Below, piece by piece: positions 8,030-16,584 of a stretch of 64,000 nt of DNA. The translations under genes and the position numbers were made by a program. The stretch is taken from positions 62,001-126,000 of the forward strand of contig NZ_JAPIVO010000007.1 of assembly GCF_026239655.1 (NCBI RefSeq), in the 5' to 3' direction. Within the stretch, counting starts at the first letter, position 1; each line of letters opens with the position of its first letter. The notes below the pieces were generated by a model that did not search any database, had not been told where the DNA came from, and saw nothing but the letters and a program-made list of their open reading frames with translations. Origin of the DNA: Pedobacter sp. MR2016-24 (lineage in GTDB: Bacteria > Bacteroidota > Bacteroidia > Sphingobacteriales > Sphingobacteriaceae).

Positions 8030-11000
8030 TTATTTATGTGCTGATAAACCGTTTATAAAATGGGTGCTTTCTTCATCTTCAGGATCTAATGAAGGTGAGC
8101 TGGTGCCTACATTCCCCTGGATCCACGCGAATACCAGCGGTAATATAATCAATACGGCGAAAGTTGAAAAGATCAGTCCGCCGATTACCGCACGACCCAG
8201 TGGTGATACCTGGTCGCCCCCCTCTCCATGGCCGATAGCCATAGGGAGCATCCCCATTACCATTGCCACACTGGTCATGATAATCGGTCGTAATCTTAAC
8301 CCTGCAGCTTCCCTGGCAGATTCCAATGCATTGCCATTCACCTTCCGGAGTTCTTCAGCATTGGTAATGAGCAGTACCGCGTTTGCAATGGAAACGCCGA
8401 CTGACATGATAATCCCCATATAAGACTGGAGGTTAAGCGTAGATCCTGTTAAGCTGAGCAGAATTAAAGAGCCCAGCACTACCGCAGGGACTGTCGCCAG
8501 GATCACCAGTGGTACCCTGAAAGACTGGAAGTTAGCTGATAGCATCAGGAAAATCACGACGATGGCGATGAGTAATCCTGTTTGCAGGCTGTCCAGTGTC
8601 TCATCCAGCACTTTTCCCAGTCCGATCTGGCTGATCGTTAATCCTCTCGGCAGTTCGCCAATAGATTTTATCGCTGCAGCCACATCCTTATTTGCAGCAC
8701 CTAAATCTTTTTGATTCAGGTTGGCGGTAACGGAAAGATAAGGCATTGCACCTACGTTATCATTTTCACCATATGTTGTGTCTGGCGTGATCGTGGCCAC
8801 ATCACTCAGTGTAGGCCTGCTGTTATTTCTCGAGACAGGTATCTCTCCCATATCCGCTATGCTGGACATCTGGTTGAAGGGCACCTGCACCTGTACACTG
8901 TAAGAAAGACCGATTTTTTCATCTACCCAGTTATTTTTATCTGTATAGCGGGACGACGAGGTGGAAGCAATCAGTGACCGGGAGATATCGTTAAGGTCAA
9001 CCCCAAGCTGTGCTGCCTTGATACGGTCGATATTAATGTTTAGTGAGGGGTACTTGATCGGCTGTGCCAGTTGTACGTCACGCATATAGTCGACCTCCTT
9101 CAGTTTTGCCATGATCTTAGCGGCGTATTCTTCGTTCAGCTTTTTGTTTTTTCCGGCAATCCGGACCTCGACAGGCGTTGGCGATCCCTGACTCAGTACT
9201 TTATCTGTCAGCTCGATCGGTTCGAATGACAGCTTCACTTCGGGCATTATTTTCCTGATATGCGCACGCAATTCATCTTTGAACTCGTCCATATTGGCAT
9301 GGTAATCTTTCAGTGAGACCTGAAATACTGCCTCATGCGGACCGCCCATGAATAAATAGATCGGGTTCACGGAGAACAAGGCGGGATGCTGACCGACGTA
9401 GACGGAGGAAATGCCTACATGCTCTGGTCCTACCATTTTTTTCAGTTCTGCCAGCACCTCATTTGCTTTCTCTTCAGTACGCTCCAGCCTGGTTCCGTCG
9501 GGCAGTCTTAAGCGCAGCTGAAACTGGCTGGAATTTACTTTAGGCAGTACATCACGACCGATATTGAGCAGTAATAAAGCCGCAGCGCCGATAATAACAA
9601 CCACATAGATAATCACTGCCGCTTTGCGGAAGACAAACAGACGGTCCAGCATTTTCATAAAACCTGTTCTGAACCTGTCAAATAAAGTAATCTTACCATC
9701 GTTATTAAAATCATTACGCTCTACCAGGATCTTTTTCTGGTTCAATGTAGCCTGCTCAGATTCCAGTGTAAGTCCCGTCTGATTGAAAGCATCTTCGTCA
9801 TCTGTGATCGCAGGATCCGTCTTCACATGTTTGGCAGGATGAGCGACCATCAGCCAGTTGGCCAGCACAGGTACAAAAGTCTGCGACAACAGGAAGGACA
9901 CAATCATGGAGAAACCGATGGCCAGTGCCAATGGAAGGAACAGGGCCCCTGGGATACCCGTCATTGTAAATGCAGGCGCAAACACCGCCAGGATACACAG
10001 CAGGATAAGGAGTTTGGGAAAGGCAATTTCCTTACAGGCATCCCAGATGGCGAGTGCCTTCGGTTTACCCATATCAAAATGCTGGTGAATGTTCTCTATC
10101 GTTACGGTCGACTCATCCACGAGAATACCGATGGCGAGTGCCAGGCCGCTGAGCGACATAATGTTGATGGTCTGTCCGAATAATTTGAGGAAAAGTACAC
10201 CTGCTATAATTGAGGTAGGAATTGTCAAGATCACAATAAAAGCTGCTCTTTTATCCCCTAAGAATAACAAGACCATTAATCCCGTAAGGATTGCACCGAT
10301 GGCACCTTCACTGATGAGACTTTTTACGGCATTGATGACATAAACTGACTGGTCAAATTCGTAAGATAGTTTTACATCTTCCGGAAGCGAGTTTTGTATA
10401 ACAGGCAGGTTCTCTTTCAATTTTTTAACTACTTCCCAGGTGGAAGCATCTCCTGATTTCGCGATACTGAGGTAAACGGACCGTTTTCCGTTGATCAGCG
10501 CATAACCGGCGGTCGCATCTGCACCGTCTTTTACCGTTGCCACATCATGGAGATACAGGTTTTGGACACCACCTTTAAACAAAGGGATATTCTCGAAATC
10601 TTTGACTTTCTGGATGGTATAGTTAGTTGGCGTGAGGTAGTTTTTATCACCGATACGCACATTTCCCGGAGGCGCAGTCTGGTTATTTACCTTGATGGCC
10701 TCCACGATCTGGTCGACCGTCAGGTTATGCGAACGCATCAGACCCGGATCTACGTTAATCTCTATTGTCCTCGGACTGCCACCAAAAGGTGCCGGCGCGA
10801 GTAATCCGGGAATTGCCGTGAAGGAGGAACGCACATAGGTATTCGCTAAATCCTGCAGTTCATTATTTGTGCGGATGGGGCTGCTCAGCACCAGTTGTCC
10901 GACCGGCAATGAAGAAGCATCAAAACGGATTACAAAAGGCGGCTGGGATCCCGGAGGGAAAATTGCCTGGGCACGATTGGACAAAGCACTTAACTCTGAG

Positions 11001-11314
11001 GCGGCCTGGGCCATATTGGTTCCCTCATAATAAGTGAGCTTCATCAGCATCAATCCCTGGGTATTTTTGGTTTCAATGCTTTTGATACCATTGGCAAAAA
11101 GCAGGATATTGATATAGTTTTTAGCAAAATACGATTCCATTTGTGTTGGTGTATAACCACCAAAGGGGTGTGCAATGTAAATTACCGGAAGATTCATCTG
11201 CGGCAGGATATCGACTTTGATGGTTCTCATCGCGCTGATACCGAAAAACAGCAGGCCCGCGACGAACACCATTATGGATATGGGCTTGCGGAGTGCGAAA
11301 CGTATTAAATTCAT
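8030..11314 (-). CDS. RND family inner-membrane efflux transporter
   Basis: A full-length 1094-aa RND (AcrB/MexB-like, ACR_tran) proton-driven pump. It begins with the usual IRFALRKPISIMV first transmembrane segment, has the large periplasmic loops after TM1 and TM7, and the TM4 motif GLALAIGILVDESTVTIENI containing acidic residues of the proton relay (DE rather than the DD of AcrB). The TM6-TM7 cytoplasmic loop is unusually long and contains a 12-residue EF-hand-like loop (DFNNDGKITLFD, residues about 535-546). It forms an operon with the TolC-like channel upstream and the adaptor downstream. Substrate unknown; it looks more like a drug/organic compound pump than a CzcA heavy-metal pump. Confidence 0.93.
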   Translation of the reverse strand: MNLIRFALRKPISIMVFVAGLLFFGISAMRTIKVDILPQMNLPVIYIAHPFGGYTPTQMESYFAKNYINILLFANGIKSIETKNTQGLMLMKLTYYEGTNMAQAASELSALSNRAQAIFPPGSQPPFVIRFDASSLPVGQLVLSSPIRTNNELQDLANTYVRSSFTAIPGLLAPAPFGGSPRTIEINVDPGLMRSHNLTVDQIVEAIKVNNQTAPPGNVRIGDKNYLTPTNYTIQKVKDFENIPLFKGGVQNLYLHDVATVKDGADATAGYALINGKRSVYLSIAKSGDASTWEVVKKLKENLPVIQNSLPEDVKLSYEFDQSVYVINAVKSLISEGAIGAILTGLMVLLFLGDKRAAFIVILTIPTSIIAGVLFLKLFGQTINIMSLSGLALAIGILVDESTVTIENIHQHFDMGKPKALAIWDACKEIAFPKLLILLCILAVFAPAFTMTGIPGALFLPLALAIGFSMIVSFLLSQTFVPVLANWLMVAHPAKHVKTDPAITDDEDAFNQTGLTLESEQATLNQKKILVERNDFNNDGKITLFDRFRTGFMKMLDRLFVFRKAAVIIYVVVIIGAAALLLLNIGRDVLPKVNSSQFQLRLRLPDGTRLERTEEKANEVLAELKKMVGPEHVGISSVYVGQHPALFSVNPIYLFMGGPHEAVFQVSLKDYHANMDEFKDELRAHIRKIMPEVKLSFEPIELTDKVLSQGSPTPVEVRIAGKNKKLNEEYAAKIMAKLKEVDYMRDVQLAQPIKYPSLNINIDRIKAAQLGVDLNDISRSLIASTSSSRYTDKNNWVDEKIGLSYSVQVQVPFNQMSSIADMGEIPVSRNNSRPTLSDVATITPDTTYGENDNVGAMPYLSVTANLNQKDLGAANKDVAAAIKSIGELPRGLTISQIGLGKVLDETLDSLQTGLLIAIVVIFLMLSANFQSFRVPLVILATVPAVVLGSLILLSLTGSTLNLQSYMGIIMSVGVSIANAVLLITNAEELRKVNGNALESAREAAGLRLRPIIMTSVAMVMGMLPMAIGHGEGGDQVSPLGRAVIGGLIFSTFAVLIILPLVFAWIQGNVGTSSPSLDPEDEESTHFINGLSAHK

Positions 11315-11325
11315 GGATGGGCGGC

Positions 11326-12720
11326 TTAAAATTCGTTAATAAAAATGTTGTAATCTCCAGTTGCGGCGGCTTTAAGTAATAAAGCCTGCCAAACGTTCGT
11401 ATAGGCAATATCACGGTCGGTTTCTGCCCTGTTGAGCGCATACAATGCCTGAGTGAGATCTACAATAGTGGTTAAACCATTTTTGTACAGCGTACTTTTC
11501 TGGAGATAGGCCTGACTGGCAGCTTTTACCTGCACCGGAGCCTCGTTATAATTGTCCATCGCATTCCTGATTTTACTTTCTGCCAGTACGAGCTGTGCAT
11601 GCAGTTGCTGATCTGCCTGCTCATATTCATTTTGCAGCCCCGCAGTAGTATAACGTTGCGCACGTACCTGCGGCGCATTGCGCAAGATAGTGGTCAGGTT
11701 CCAGGTCAGGCCCACACCAATAAGGTAGTTACCGCGTGTGGGGTTAATACCGTCGCTATAATTTTGTGTAAATGCATGCTGATTATTGATATATTCTGAA
11801 CTGAAACCAGAACCCCTGCCCTGCATTACCCCGATCAGTGACAAGGTAGGATAAGCCAGTTTTTTGTAATAGTTGATTTGCTGGTTGCTGACATCTACCC
11901 TGTTCCTGTAAAACTGCAACAGCGGGTGCGTACTCAGATTGGCAGCAGTATCATTAACCAGTATCGATTGGGGAACATGGTTAATCGACGCAGTATCTAC
12001 TGTAAAACTGGTGGAACTCAGCCCCATCAATATGCCCAATTTATTGGCCTGCTCCTGCTGCAGATCAATGGCCTTGGTTAATGCAATCTTTGCACTGGAA
12101 ACTTCTGCATTCGCCAAAGATGAATCGACACCAGCGATCAATCCGTTTGCAGCACGTATCGCTGCGTTATTTTTAAAGATAATGGCCCGCTCCAGATTTT
12201 TTTGCTGCGACCTGGTCAGCCGTTGTGCCGCGAGCAGGTTAAGATAAGCGGATGAAACACGGATTTCATGCTGGAAAATTTCCTGTCCCAGATCGTTTTC
12301 ATCCCTTTTCAGCACTGCTTTTGACACATTGATCCGCTCACGGATTCTGCCGAATGTATAGAAATCCCAGTTGATATTGCTGAGATATAAGGCGCCGAAA
12401 GCAGCGCTCCAGTTTTGCTGCGCCAGCGCCGGGCCGGAGGAGGCTGTACTTAAACCGCCACCTATTGCACCCAATGGACCGTTTACACCATTAATAGTAC
12501 CATAATCCTGTTGTGCGGACAGGGTTAGGTTAGGCAAATATTCACGTTTACTCTGCTTCAGGCTTTCTTTGGATGCATTTACATAATTACTTTTTGCTTT
12601 TAGCGTACCATAATTGGTCAGGGCAGTATTTATGGCTTCCTTCATATTCAGCGTTTGCGCTGACAGCGAATGATAAAAGAAGAAAGAAAAGGCAAGCGTA
12701 GAGAAAGATATTTTGGACAT
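11326..12720 (-). CDS. TolC family outer membrane efflux protein
   Basis: An outer-membrane channel of the TolC/OEP family, about 464 aa from the chosen start. It has two repeated OEP halves rich in coiled-coil helices (for example the SVQ-like stretch around INVSKAVLKRDENDLGQEI and the C-terminal GLTTIVDLTQALYALNRAE). I prefer the ATG at 12720 to the upstream in-frame ATG at 12774, because only the shorter form starts directly with a signal peptide (MSKISFSTLAFSFFFYHSLS, cleaved after SAQ) and because a promoter -7 element lies at 12777-12784. It is the first gene of the tripartite efflux operon; only 11 bp separate it from the pump gene. Confidence 0.92.
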   Translation of the reverse strand: MSKISFSTLAFSFFFYHSLSAQTLNMKEAINTALTNYGTLKAKSNYVNASKESLKQSKREYLPNLTLSAQQDYGTINGVNGPLGAIGGGLSTASSGPALAQQNWSAAFGALYLSNINWDFYTFGRIRERINVSKAVLKRDENDLGQEIFQHEIRVSSAYLNLLAAQRLTRSQQKNLERAIIFKNNAAIRAANGLIAGVDSSLANAEVSSAKIALTKAIDLQQEQANKLGILMGLSSTSFTVDTASINHVPQSILVNDTAANLSTHPLLQFYRNRVDVSNQQINYYKKLAYPTLSLIGVMQGRGSGFSSEYINNQHAFTQNYSDGINPTRGNYLIGVGLTWNLTTILRNAPQVRAQRYTTAGLQNEYEQADQQLHAQLVLAESKIRNAMDNYNEAPVQVKAASQAYLQKSTLYKNGLTTIVDLTQALYALNRAETDRDIAYTNVWQALLLKAAATGDYNIFINEF

Positions 12721-12776
12721 CTTCAATCTTGTTAAATTAATTTGTGTGTATGTGGGTTCGTGTTTGTTGTACACAG

Positions 12777-12784
12777 CAAATTTA
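12777..12784 (-). promoter_or_regulatory. -7 element of the efflux operon (TAAATTTG)
   Basis: On the minus strand TAAATTTG matches the Bacteroidota TAnnTTTG consensus about 57 bp before the preferred TolC-like start. A correctly spaced -33 box was not found. It supports the downstream start codon choice. Confidence 0.35.
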
Positions 12785-13163
12785 TGCGGTAACAGGTCTA
12801 AGAAAATATTCTTTTCAAATCAATTATTATTAAAATCAAATAATCCACATTAAAATGAGATTAAAGCTAAATCATATGAGCGTTGATATAAACAGCAGGA
12901 CAGGAGTGCGAAATACAAGTCTTGGATCGATAATTGCAAGCTGCATCATGAATATCTACTATGATGGTTCAATAAGCATATGAAATTATATCAATATATT
13001 TTAATGGCTACCAGTTCAGCAGTAAATAAGTTGTTTACTCCGCAATTTTTGAAAACTACCAAATTATTAAGTAAAGAACTACCTGTTGCACAATGGTTCA
13101 ATGAGCTGGGCTGGATAAATAAAAAAACCAATATACCCGTACTGATTCCTGTACCAGTTCGTT
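12785..13163. other. Intergenic region, possible 68-aa ORF on plus strand
   Basis: About 380 bases between the efflux operon and the methyltransferase gene. The only candidate is a plus-strand ORF from ATG 12980 to 13186, whose end runs into the 3' end of the methyltransferase gene. Its product (68 aa, MKLYQYILMATSSAVNKLF...) has no recognisable domain. I see no RNA gene or strong hairpin. It may be a real small gene or just an open frame. Confidence 0.3.
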
Positions 13164-13793
13164 TTACGGTTTTTGGTAAACGATAGACTGAATAAATTTA
13201 CCATAATAGTATTGCTCCTGCAGAACCCGGTATCCCTTGTCAACAAAATACCCTTCTGTATGGATCAGTGCTTTTGCTTCCACATCAGACACCTGTCTGA
13301 AAAACCAGTACATCAATTTAAGCAGGTACAGCTGCCATATTCTGCCTGATCTTTTTGTATAATAAAAATCAGTGAATAGCCAGAATCCCTTGCTGTTGAG
13401 TTGTGTATGCAACTGATGAAATACCTGAACCACCTTTTTTTCCATAAAATTATCAAACAGGAATGCGGTGATTACCACGTCGTACATCCCCCCGATGCTG
13501 AATTCTTCTATGGGGGAATGAATAAAGGTGACTGCATGATTTGCTGTATTTCTTTTTTTCGATAACTCCAGCATCTTTGCAGAAACTTCTACATAAGTAA
13601 TGGTTAATCCGGTACGGTGTACTTTGGAAATCTCTTCTAAAATCCAGCCTGTGCCCCCGCCAACGATCAGAATTCTTTGGCCTGCTGAAAGATAATGCAG
13701 CTGGTGGAGCTGCGCTTTCACCTGTGAACGGAAGAAAACCATCCTGCTTAAGGTATCATAAACGCTGGCTATAGGATCGTAATTATTAGGCAT
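13164..13793 (-). CDS. Class I SAM-dependent methyltransferase
   Basis: A 209-aa Rossmann-fold methyltransferase. It opens with the UbiE/COQ5-like YDPIASVYDTLSRMVFF segment, has SAM motif I (ILIVGGGTGWILEEI, about residues 41-55), an acidic end of strand 2 (TYVEVSAKMLELSKKR) and a DVVITAFLFDNF motif. The substrate is unknown. It is transcribed directly after the UbiA-like membrane protein (11 bp apart), so the pair may prenylate or modify and then methylate a lipid-soluble compound; that is an inference from context. Confidence 0.85.
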   Translation of the reverse strand: MPNNYDPIASVYDTLSRMVFFRSQVKAQLHQLHYLSAGQRILIVGGGTGWILEEISKVHRTGLTITYVEVSAKMLELSKKRNTANHAVTFIHSPIEEFSIGGMYDVVITAFLFDNFMEKKVVQVFHQLHTQLNSKGFWLFTDFYYTKRSGRIWQLYLLKLMYWFFRQVSDVEAKALIHTEGYFVDKGYRVLQEQYYYGKFIQSIVYQKP

Positions 13794-13804
13794 AAGGAGC
13801 AGGA

Positions 13805-14710
13805 TTAAATCAGCAGCATTCCGCAGATACCACAGAGGGCTTTAACCAGGATCAACCCATCAATCACGATGAGATAGTAAAATATATTCTTCCTTTTATT
13901 CATGGAATAGGCCACGACTGCAGTGAGCAAAAAGGGGAAAAGATTCAGTAAAATCCGCTGTAAAGGAAAGTGATTCAGGGAAAAAAACAACAATAAAGAA
14001 AGCATTCCCGTGAATAGTAATGGCAGGAGAACGTAGAATATTGTTTTTTTTAGTCCTATTCTGACGACAAAAGTTTTGAGCTGTCTGTTGGAGTCTATTG
14101 CATAATCCTTCATATCAAACATGATGGCGTTAACTGTGCAGAACATCCAGTTCTTCACAAACAGGAATCCCCAAAGGGTGGATTCAGGTACATCAACACC
14201 GCTTTCTATCTTTAATAATATAATAGGCAGCAAATTAGCTGTCGTAGCCCATACAAAACCAATAATAAAAGGCTTCAACCAGCCGGTGTTCCTTAAGTTG
14301 AGGTTAAAGAAGAACACCGGAACGAGTCCATAATACAGTACAGCCATCCCAAGCATGGTGAGCACGATCAACCAGTATTTCAGGGGAAGATGAAAGATCC
14401 CCTGACAGTTAGCTATGGCCAGATACAAGACCAGCAGAACAGTGGTTATACTCAATAATAGCTGGCTCCATTTGATGAATGTTTTATGTTTGGCGTACCA
14501 CTGTGTACGTGGGTTTTGTGCCTGACTATTTGTTGCACCCATATAGGCATAGGTATAGTATACGATGGGCGCAACAAATAACAAAGCATAATAGCTGAGG
14601 GAATTAAAGGGAATTCTGAGCTGTAAGGTAGACTCTATAGTTAATGCTACAGCGAGCAGGCCTATGAAATAGTTTCCGAAAAATATAAACCTGATGAATT
14701 TTAATCCCAT
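13805..14710 (-). CDS. UbiA-like prenyltransferase family membrane protein
   Basis: A 301-aa protein with about eight or nine transmembrane segments. The second aspartate motif of the UbiA superfamily is intact (D199-x2-D202-x3-D206, followed by LKTFVVRIG, as in DxxDxxxD...T.xVRxG). The first motif, normally NDxxDxxxD after TM2, is not visible: the equivalent loop (residues 57-76, GATNSQAQNPRTQW) has no aspartate. UbiA enzymes transfer prenyl groups to aromatic or other acceptors. With one motif missing, this may use a different substrate or be inactive as a prenyltransferase. It is followed by a methyltransferase gene, probably in the same operon. Confidence 0.6.
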   Translation of the reverse strand: MGLKFIRFIFFGNYFIGLLAVALTIESTLQLRIPFNSLSYYALLFVAPIVYYTYAYMGATNSQAQNPRTQWYAKHKTFIKWSQLLLSITTVLLVLYLAIANCQGIFHLPLKYWLIVLTMLGMAVLYYGLVPVFFFNLNLRNTGWLKPFIIGFVWATTANLLPIILLKIESGVDVPESTLWGFLFVKNWMFCTVNAIMFDMKDYAIDSNRQLKTFVVRIGLKKTIFYVLLPLLFTGMLSLLLFFSLNHFPLQRILLNLFPFLLTAVVAYSMNKRKNIFYYLIVIDGLILVKALCGICGMLLI

Positions 14711-14738
14711 TATGCCTGTTGCTGAGGAAGGAAATTAT

Positions 14739-15605
14739 TTATGCTTTTAAATACCTGAGCACGGCAATCATATCCTCTTCACCAAAACCTTTTTCCACCG
14801 CTCCGGCAAGGGTTTGGCTTAATGCCCCGCCAATAGGTGTATCCATTCCGTTTGCTGTGGCCAGCCTGATATCTTTAGCGAGCAGCTTAAGTGCAAATGC
14901 CGCCTTATAGTTGTTGCTGACAATGTTTTCTGTTTTCAATTTGGTCAGACCGCTGCCTACTGCGCCGGCATTGATTAAAGGGAGCAGTGCCGAGGATTGA
15001 ATTCCATTTTTTTCTGCAAATATTACCGCTTCGGCCAATCCCTGGGCCGTAATTCCCAGAAACAGGTTGATTGCCAGTTTAGCCACATTTCCAGCCCCGT
15101 TAGGACCAAGTAAGGTAGATAGTTTGCCCATGGCAGCAAACATTGGCTTTGCCTTTTCGTATACCGCTTCTTCTCCCCCGGCAAGGATAATCAGTTGTGC
15201 TTCTTCTGCAGGTTTTACGCTACCTGACACAGGCGCATCCAGGTAATCTATACCTTTTTCGCGGCAAAGCGCAGCTAATATTTTTGTGGTTTCGGGAGAG
15301 ACCGTACTCATGTCTATAGCGATGAACTTATGCGATTGTACGGCGGCCAGCAGACCGGTTTCACTCTGGTAAACCTCTTTCAGCGCAGCATCATCACTCA
15401 GCATCGTGAAGATGAAATCTGAGCTCCCTGCAAGTTCTGCAAGGGAAGCTGCAATTTCCACCTTTACTTCAGCCTGCAATGCTTTTGATTTTTCCGGATT
15501 ACGATTATATACGGTGACCTCAAAACCAGCTTTCACCAGGTTTTTAACCATAGGATTGCCCATGTTTCCCAAGCCTATCCACCCTATTTTGTTCGTTGTG
15601 CTCAT
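14739..15605 (-). CDS. NAD(P)-dependent beta-hydroxyacid dehydrogenase
   Basis: A 288-aa member of the 3-hydroxyisobutyrate/6-phosphogluconate dehydrogenase-like family. The N-terminal Rossmann signature is WIGLGNMGNPMVKNLVKAGF, followed by VTVYNRNPEK, whose Asn-Arg at the end of strand 2 suggests NADP(H) preference. The substrate-binding motif YLDAPVSGSVKPAEEAQLII and the catalytic-lysine region GAGNVAKLAINLFLG are both present. It likely reduces a short beta-hydroxy/semialdehyde substrate such as succinic semialdehyde or glyoxylate; exact substrate cannot be told. Its start lies 2 bp after the RES toxin stop, so it may be co-transcribed with that pair. Confidence 0.9.
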   Translation of the reverse strand: MSTTNKIGWIGLGNMGNPMVKNLVKAGFEVTVYNRNPEKSKALQAEVKVEIAASLAELAGSSDFIFTMLSDDAALKEVYQSETGLLAAVQSHKFIAIDMSTVSPETTKILAALCREKGIDYLDAPVSGSVKPAEEAQLIILAGGEEAVYEKAKPMFAAMGKLSTLLGPNGAGNVAKLAINLFLGITAQGLAEAVIFAEKNGIQSSALLPLINAGAVGSGLTKLKTENIVSNNYKAAFALKLLAKDIRLATANGMDTPIGGALSQTLAGAVEKGFGEEDMIAVLRYLKA

Positions 15606-15607
15606 AT

Positions 15608-16069
15608 TTATTTTTTAAGTATTTCTTCGATCCTGTCATCAGGAACCAATGCCGTAACGGCAATTATTTTGATATGTTTGAAATCTGGATGGAGTGTGTT
15701 GATCACGTAGTTATAACAACCCGGCATTACCGCTGAGGGGACTTTCAATACAGGTACCCGCATATCGTCAAACCATTTATTTCCTGTGGGCTGACAATGG
15801 CTGTAATTGTAGGCGTTCCGCCAGTCGGGATCCAGCGCGTTTTCATCCACGGCTTCGATGTGCAGGTCATCAGGTATGTCTATGAATACCGTTTTGAAAT
15901 CATCGTTAAAACCAACGCCCTGTCGCCTGATCATGCTTTCCAGAAATGCCAGCGGGATATTTTCTGCACAATATATTACATGTTTCCCTGCAGAGGCCCA
16001 TCTGCCGTTTACGCCGGAAGCCACCAGTGCAGCTGCATAATTTTTGTGTCCGATTCTAAATGCAATCAT
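15608..16069 (-). CDS. RES family toxin (NAD+-degrading type II toxin)
   Basis: A 153-aa RES-domain protein. RES toxins are known to phosphorolyse or hydrolyse NAD+ and stop growth unless blocked by an Xre/ParS-like antitoxin. Visible family motifs are the GRWASAGKHVIYCAE block (Arg23, Tyr33, Glu36), the Glu44 helix, and VPSAVMPG (Ser112) followed by NYVINTLHPDF. The length is normal for single-domain RES proteins and nothing indicates truncation. It starts 8 bp after the antitoxin stop, as expected for a two-gene toxin-antitoxin operon. Confidence 0.88.
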   Translation of the reverse strand: MIAFRIGHKNYAAALVASGVNGRWASAGKHVIYCAENIPLAFLESMIRRQGVGFNDDFKTVFIDIPDDLHIEAVDENALDPDWRNAYNYSHCQPTGNKWFDDMRVPVLKVPSAVMPGCYNYVINTLHPDFKHIKIIAVTALVPDDRIEEILKK

Positions 16070-16077
16070 TGCGCTGA

Positions 16078-16524
16078 CTACATTGCATCGCCATAGGCGA
16101 TTTTCATTAATTCATCAGCAACAAGGTCTACACCTCCCGGGGTGCTCAACCAATCCATAGGCCGTTCTTTTGAATTCCAGAACGGTTTATTCAGCCAGTA
16201 GCTAAACTCGTCTACGGTGCCAAACAGCCCTACACCTTTTTTGTATAAACCGATCAGTTTTAGGAGATGCTCCCCATAAACGGGTTCCAGTAGTTTTTTT
16301 TGCTCTTTATAATTGCTGATGGTACGGGAGGAGATATTCAGCAGATCTGCTAATGATTTATTAGAAATATTGATCGCTTCAGCAAAATCATAAAACAAAC
16401 CTGGTTTTAAGCCCTGCCTGGCATATTGAAAGACCTTCATATCATCGCTCACATCTATCGCGTTAAACTTAATATGGAGTGTCTCTGTCCTTTTATCTGA
16501 AAGTAATACTGGTTGAATAGCCAT
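16078..16524 (-). CDS. Xre/MbcA/ParS-like antitoxin
   Basis: A 148-aa antitoxin paired with the RES toxin. It has a central helix-turn-helix (about residues 50-75, with LADLLNISSRTISNYKEQ) and a C-terminal Xre-MbcA-ParS toxin-binding domain (FGTVDEFSYWLNKPFW ... GGVDLVADELMKIAYG). Such proteins neutralise the toxin and repress their own promoter. A 30-bp near-perfect palindrome 30 bp upstream is the obvious operator candidate. It is first in the operon, before the toxin gene. Confidence 0.9.
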   Translation of the reverse strand: MAIQPVLLSDKRTETLHIKFNAIDVSDDMKVFQYARQGLKPGLFYDFAEAINISNKSLADLLNISSRTISNYKEQKKLLEPVYGEHLLKLIGLYKKGVGLFGTVDEFSYWLNKPFWNSKERPMDWLSTPGGVDLVADELMKIAYGDAM

Positions 16525-16553
16525 AATACCTGATTTTAAAATACTAATATACG

Positions 16554-16583
16554 AATAATTTCAATATCGATATCGAAATTATT
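16554..16583. promoter_or_regulatory. 30-bp palindrome, likely operator of the RES/Xre operon
   Basis: The 30 bases form an almost perfect inverted repeat: half-site AATAATTTC, centre ATATCGATAT, half-site GAAATTATT, with one mismatched pair. It lies 30 bp upstream of the antitoxin ATG and one base before the stop of the M1 peptidase gene. Position and symmetry fit autoregulation by the antitoxin. No T-run follows, so a terminator is less likely. Confidence 0.6.
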
Positions 16584-16584
16584 C

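Noticed and set aside
12721..12774. Longer start of the TolC-like gene at 12774
   Set aside because: Adds 18 hydrophilic residues before the signal peptide and would begin within a few bases of the predicted promoter element.
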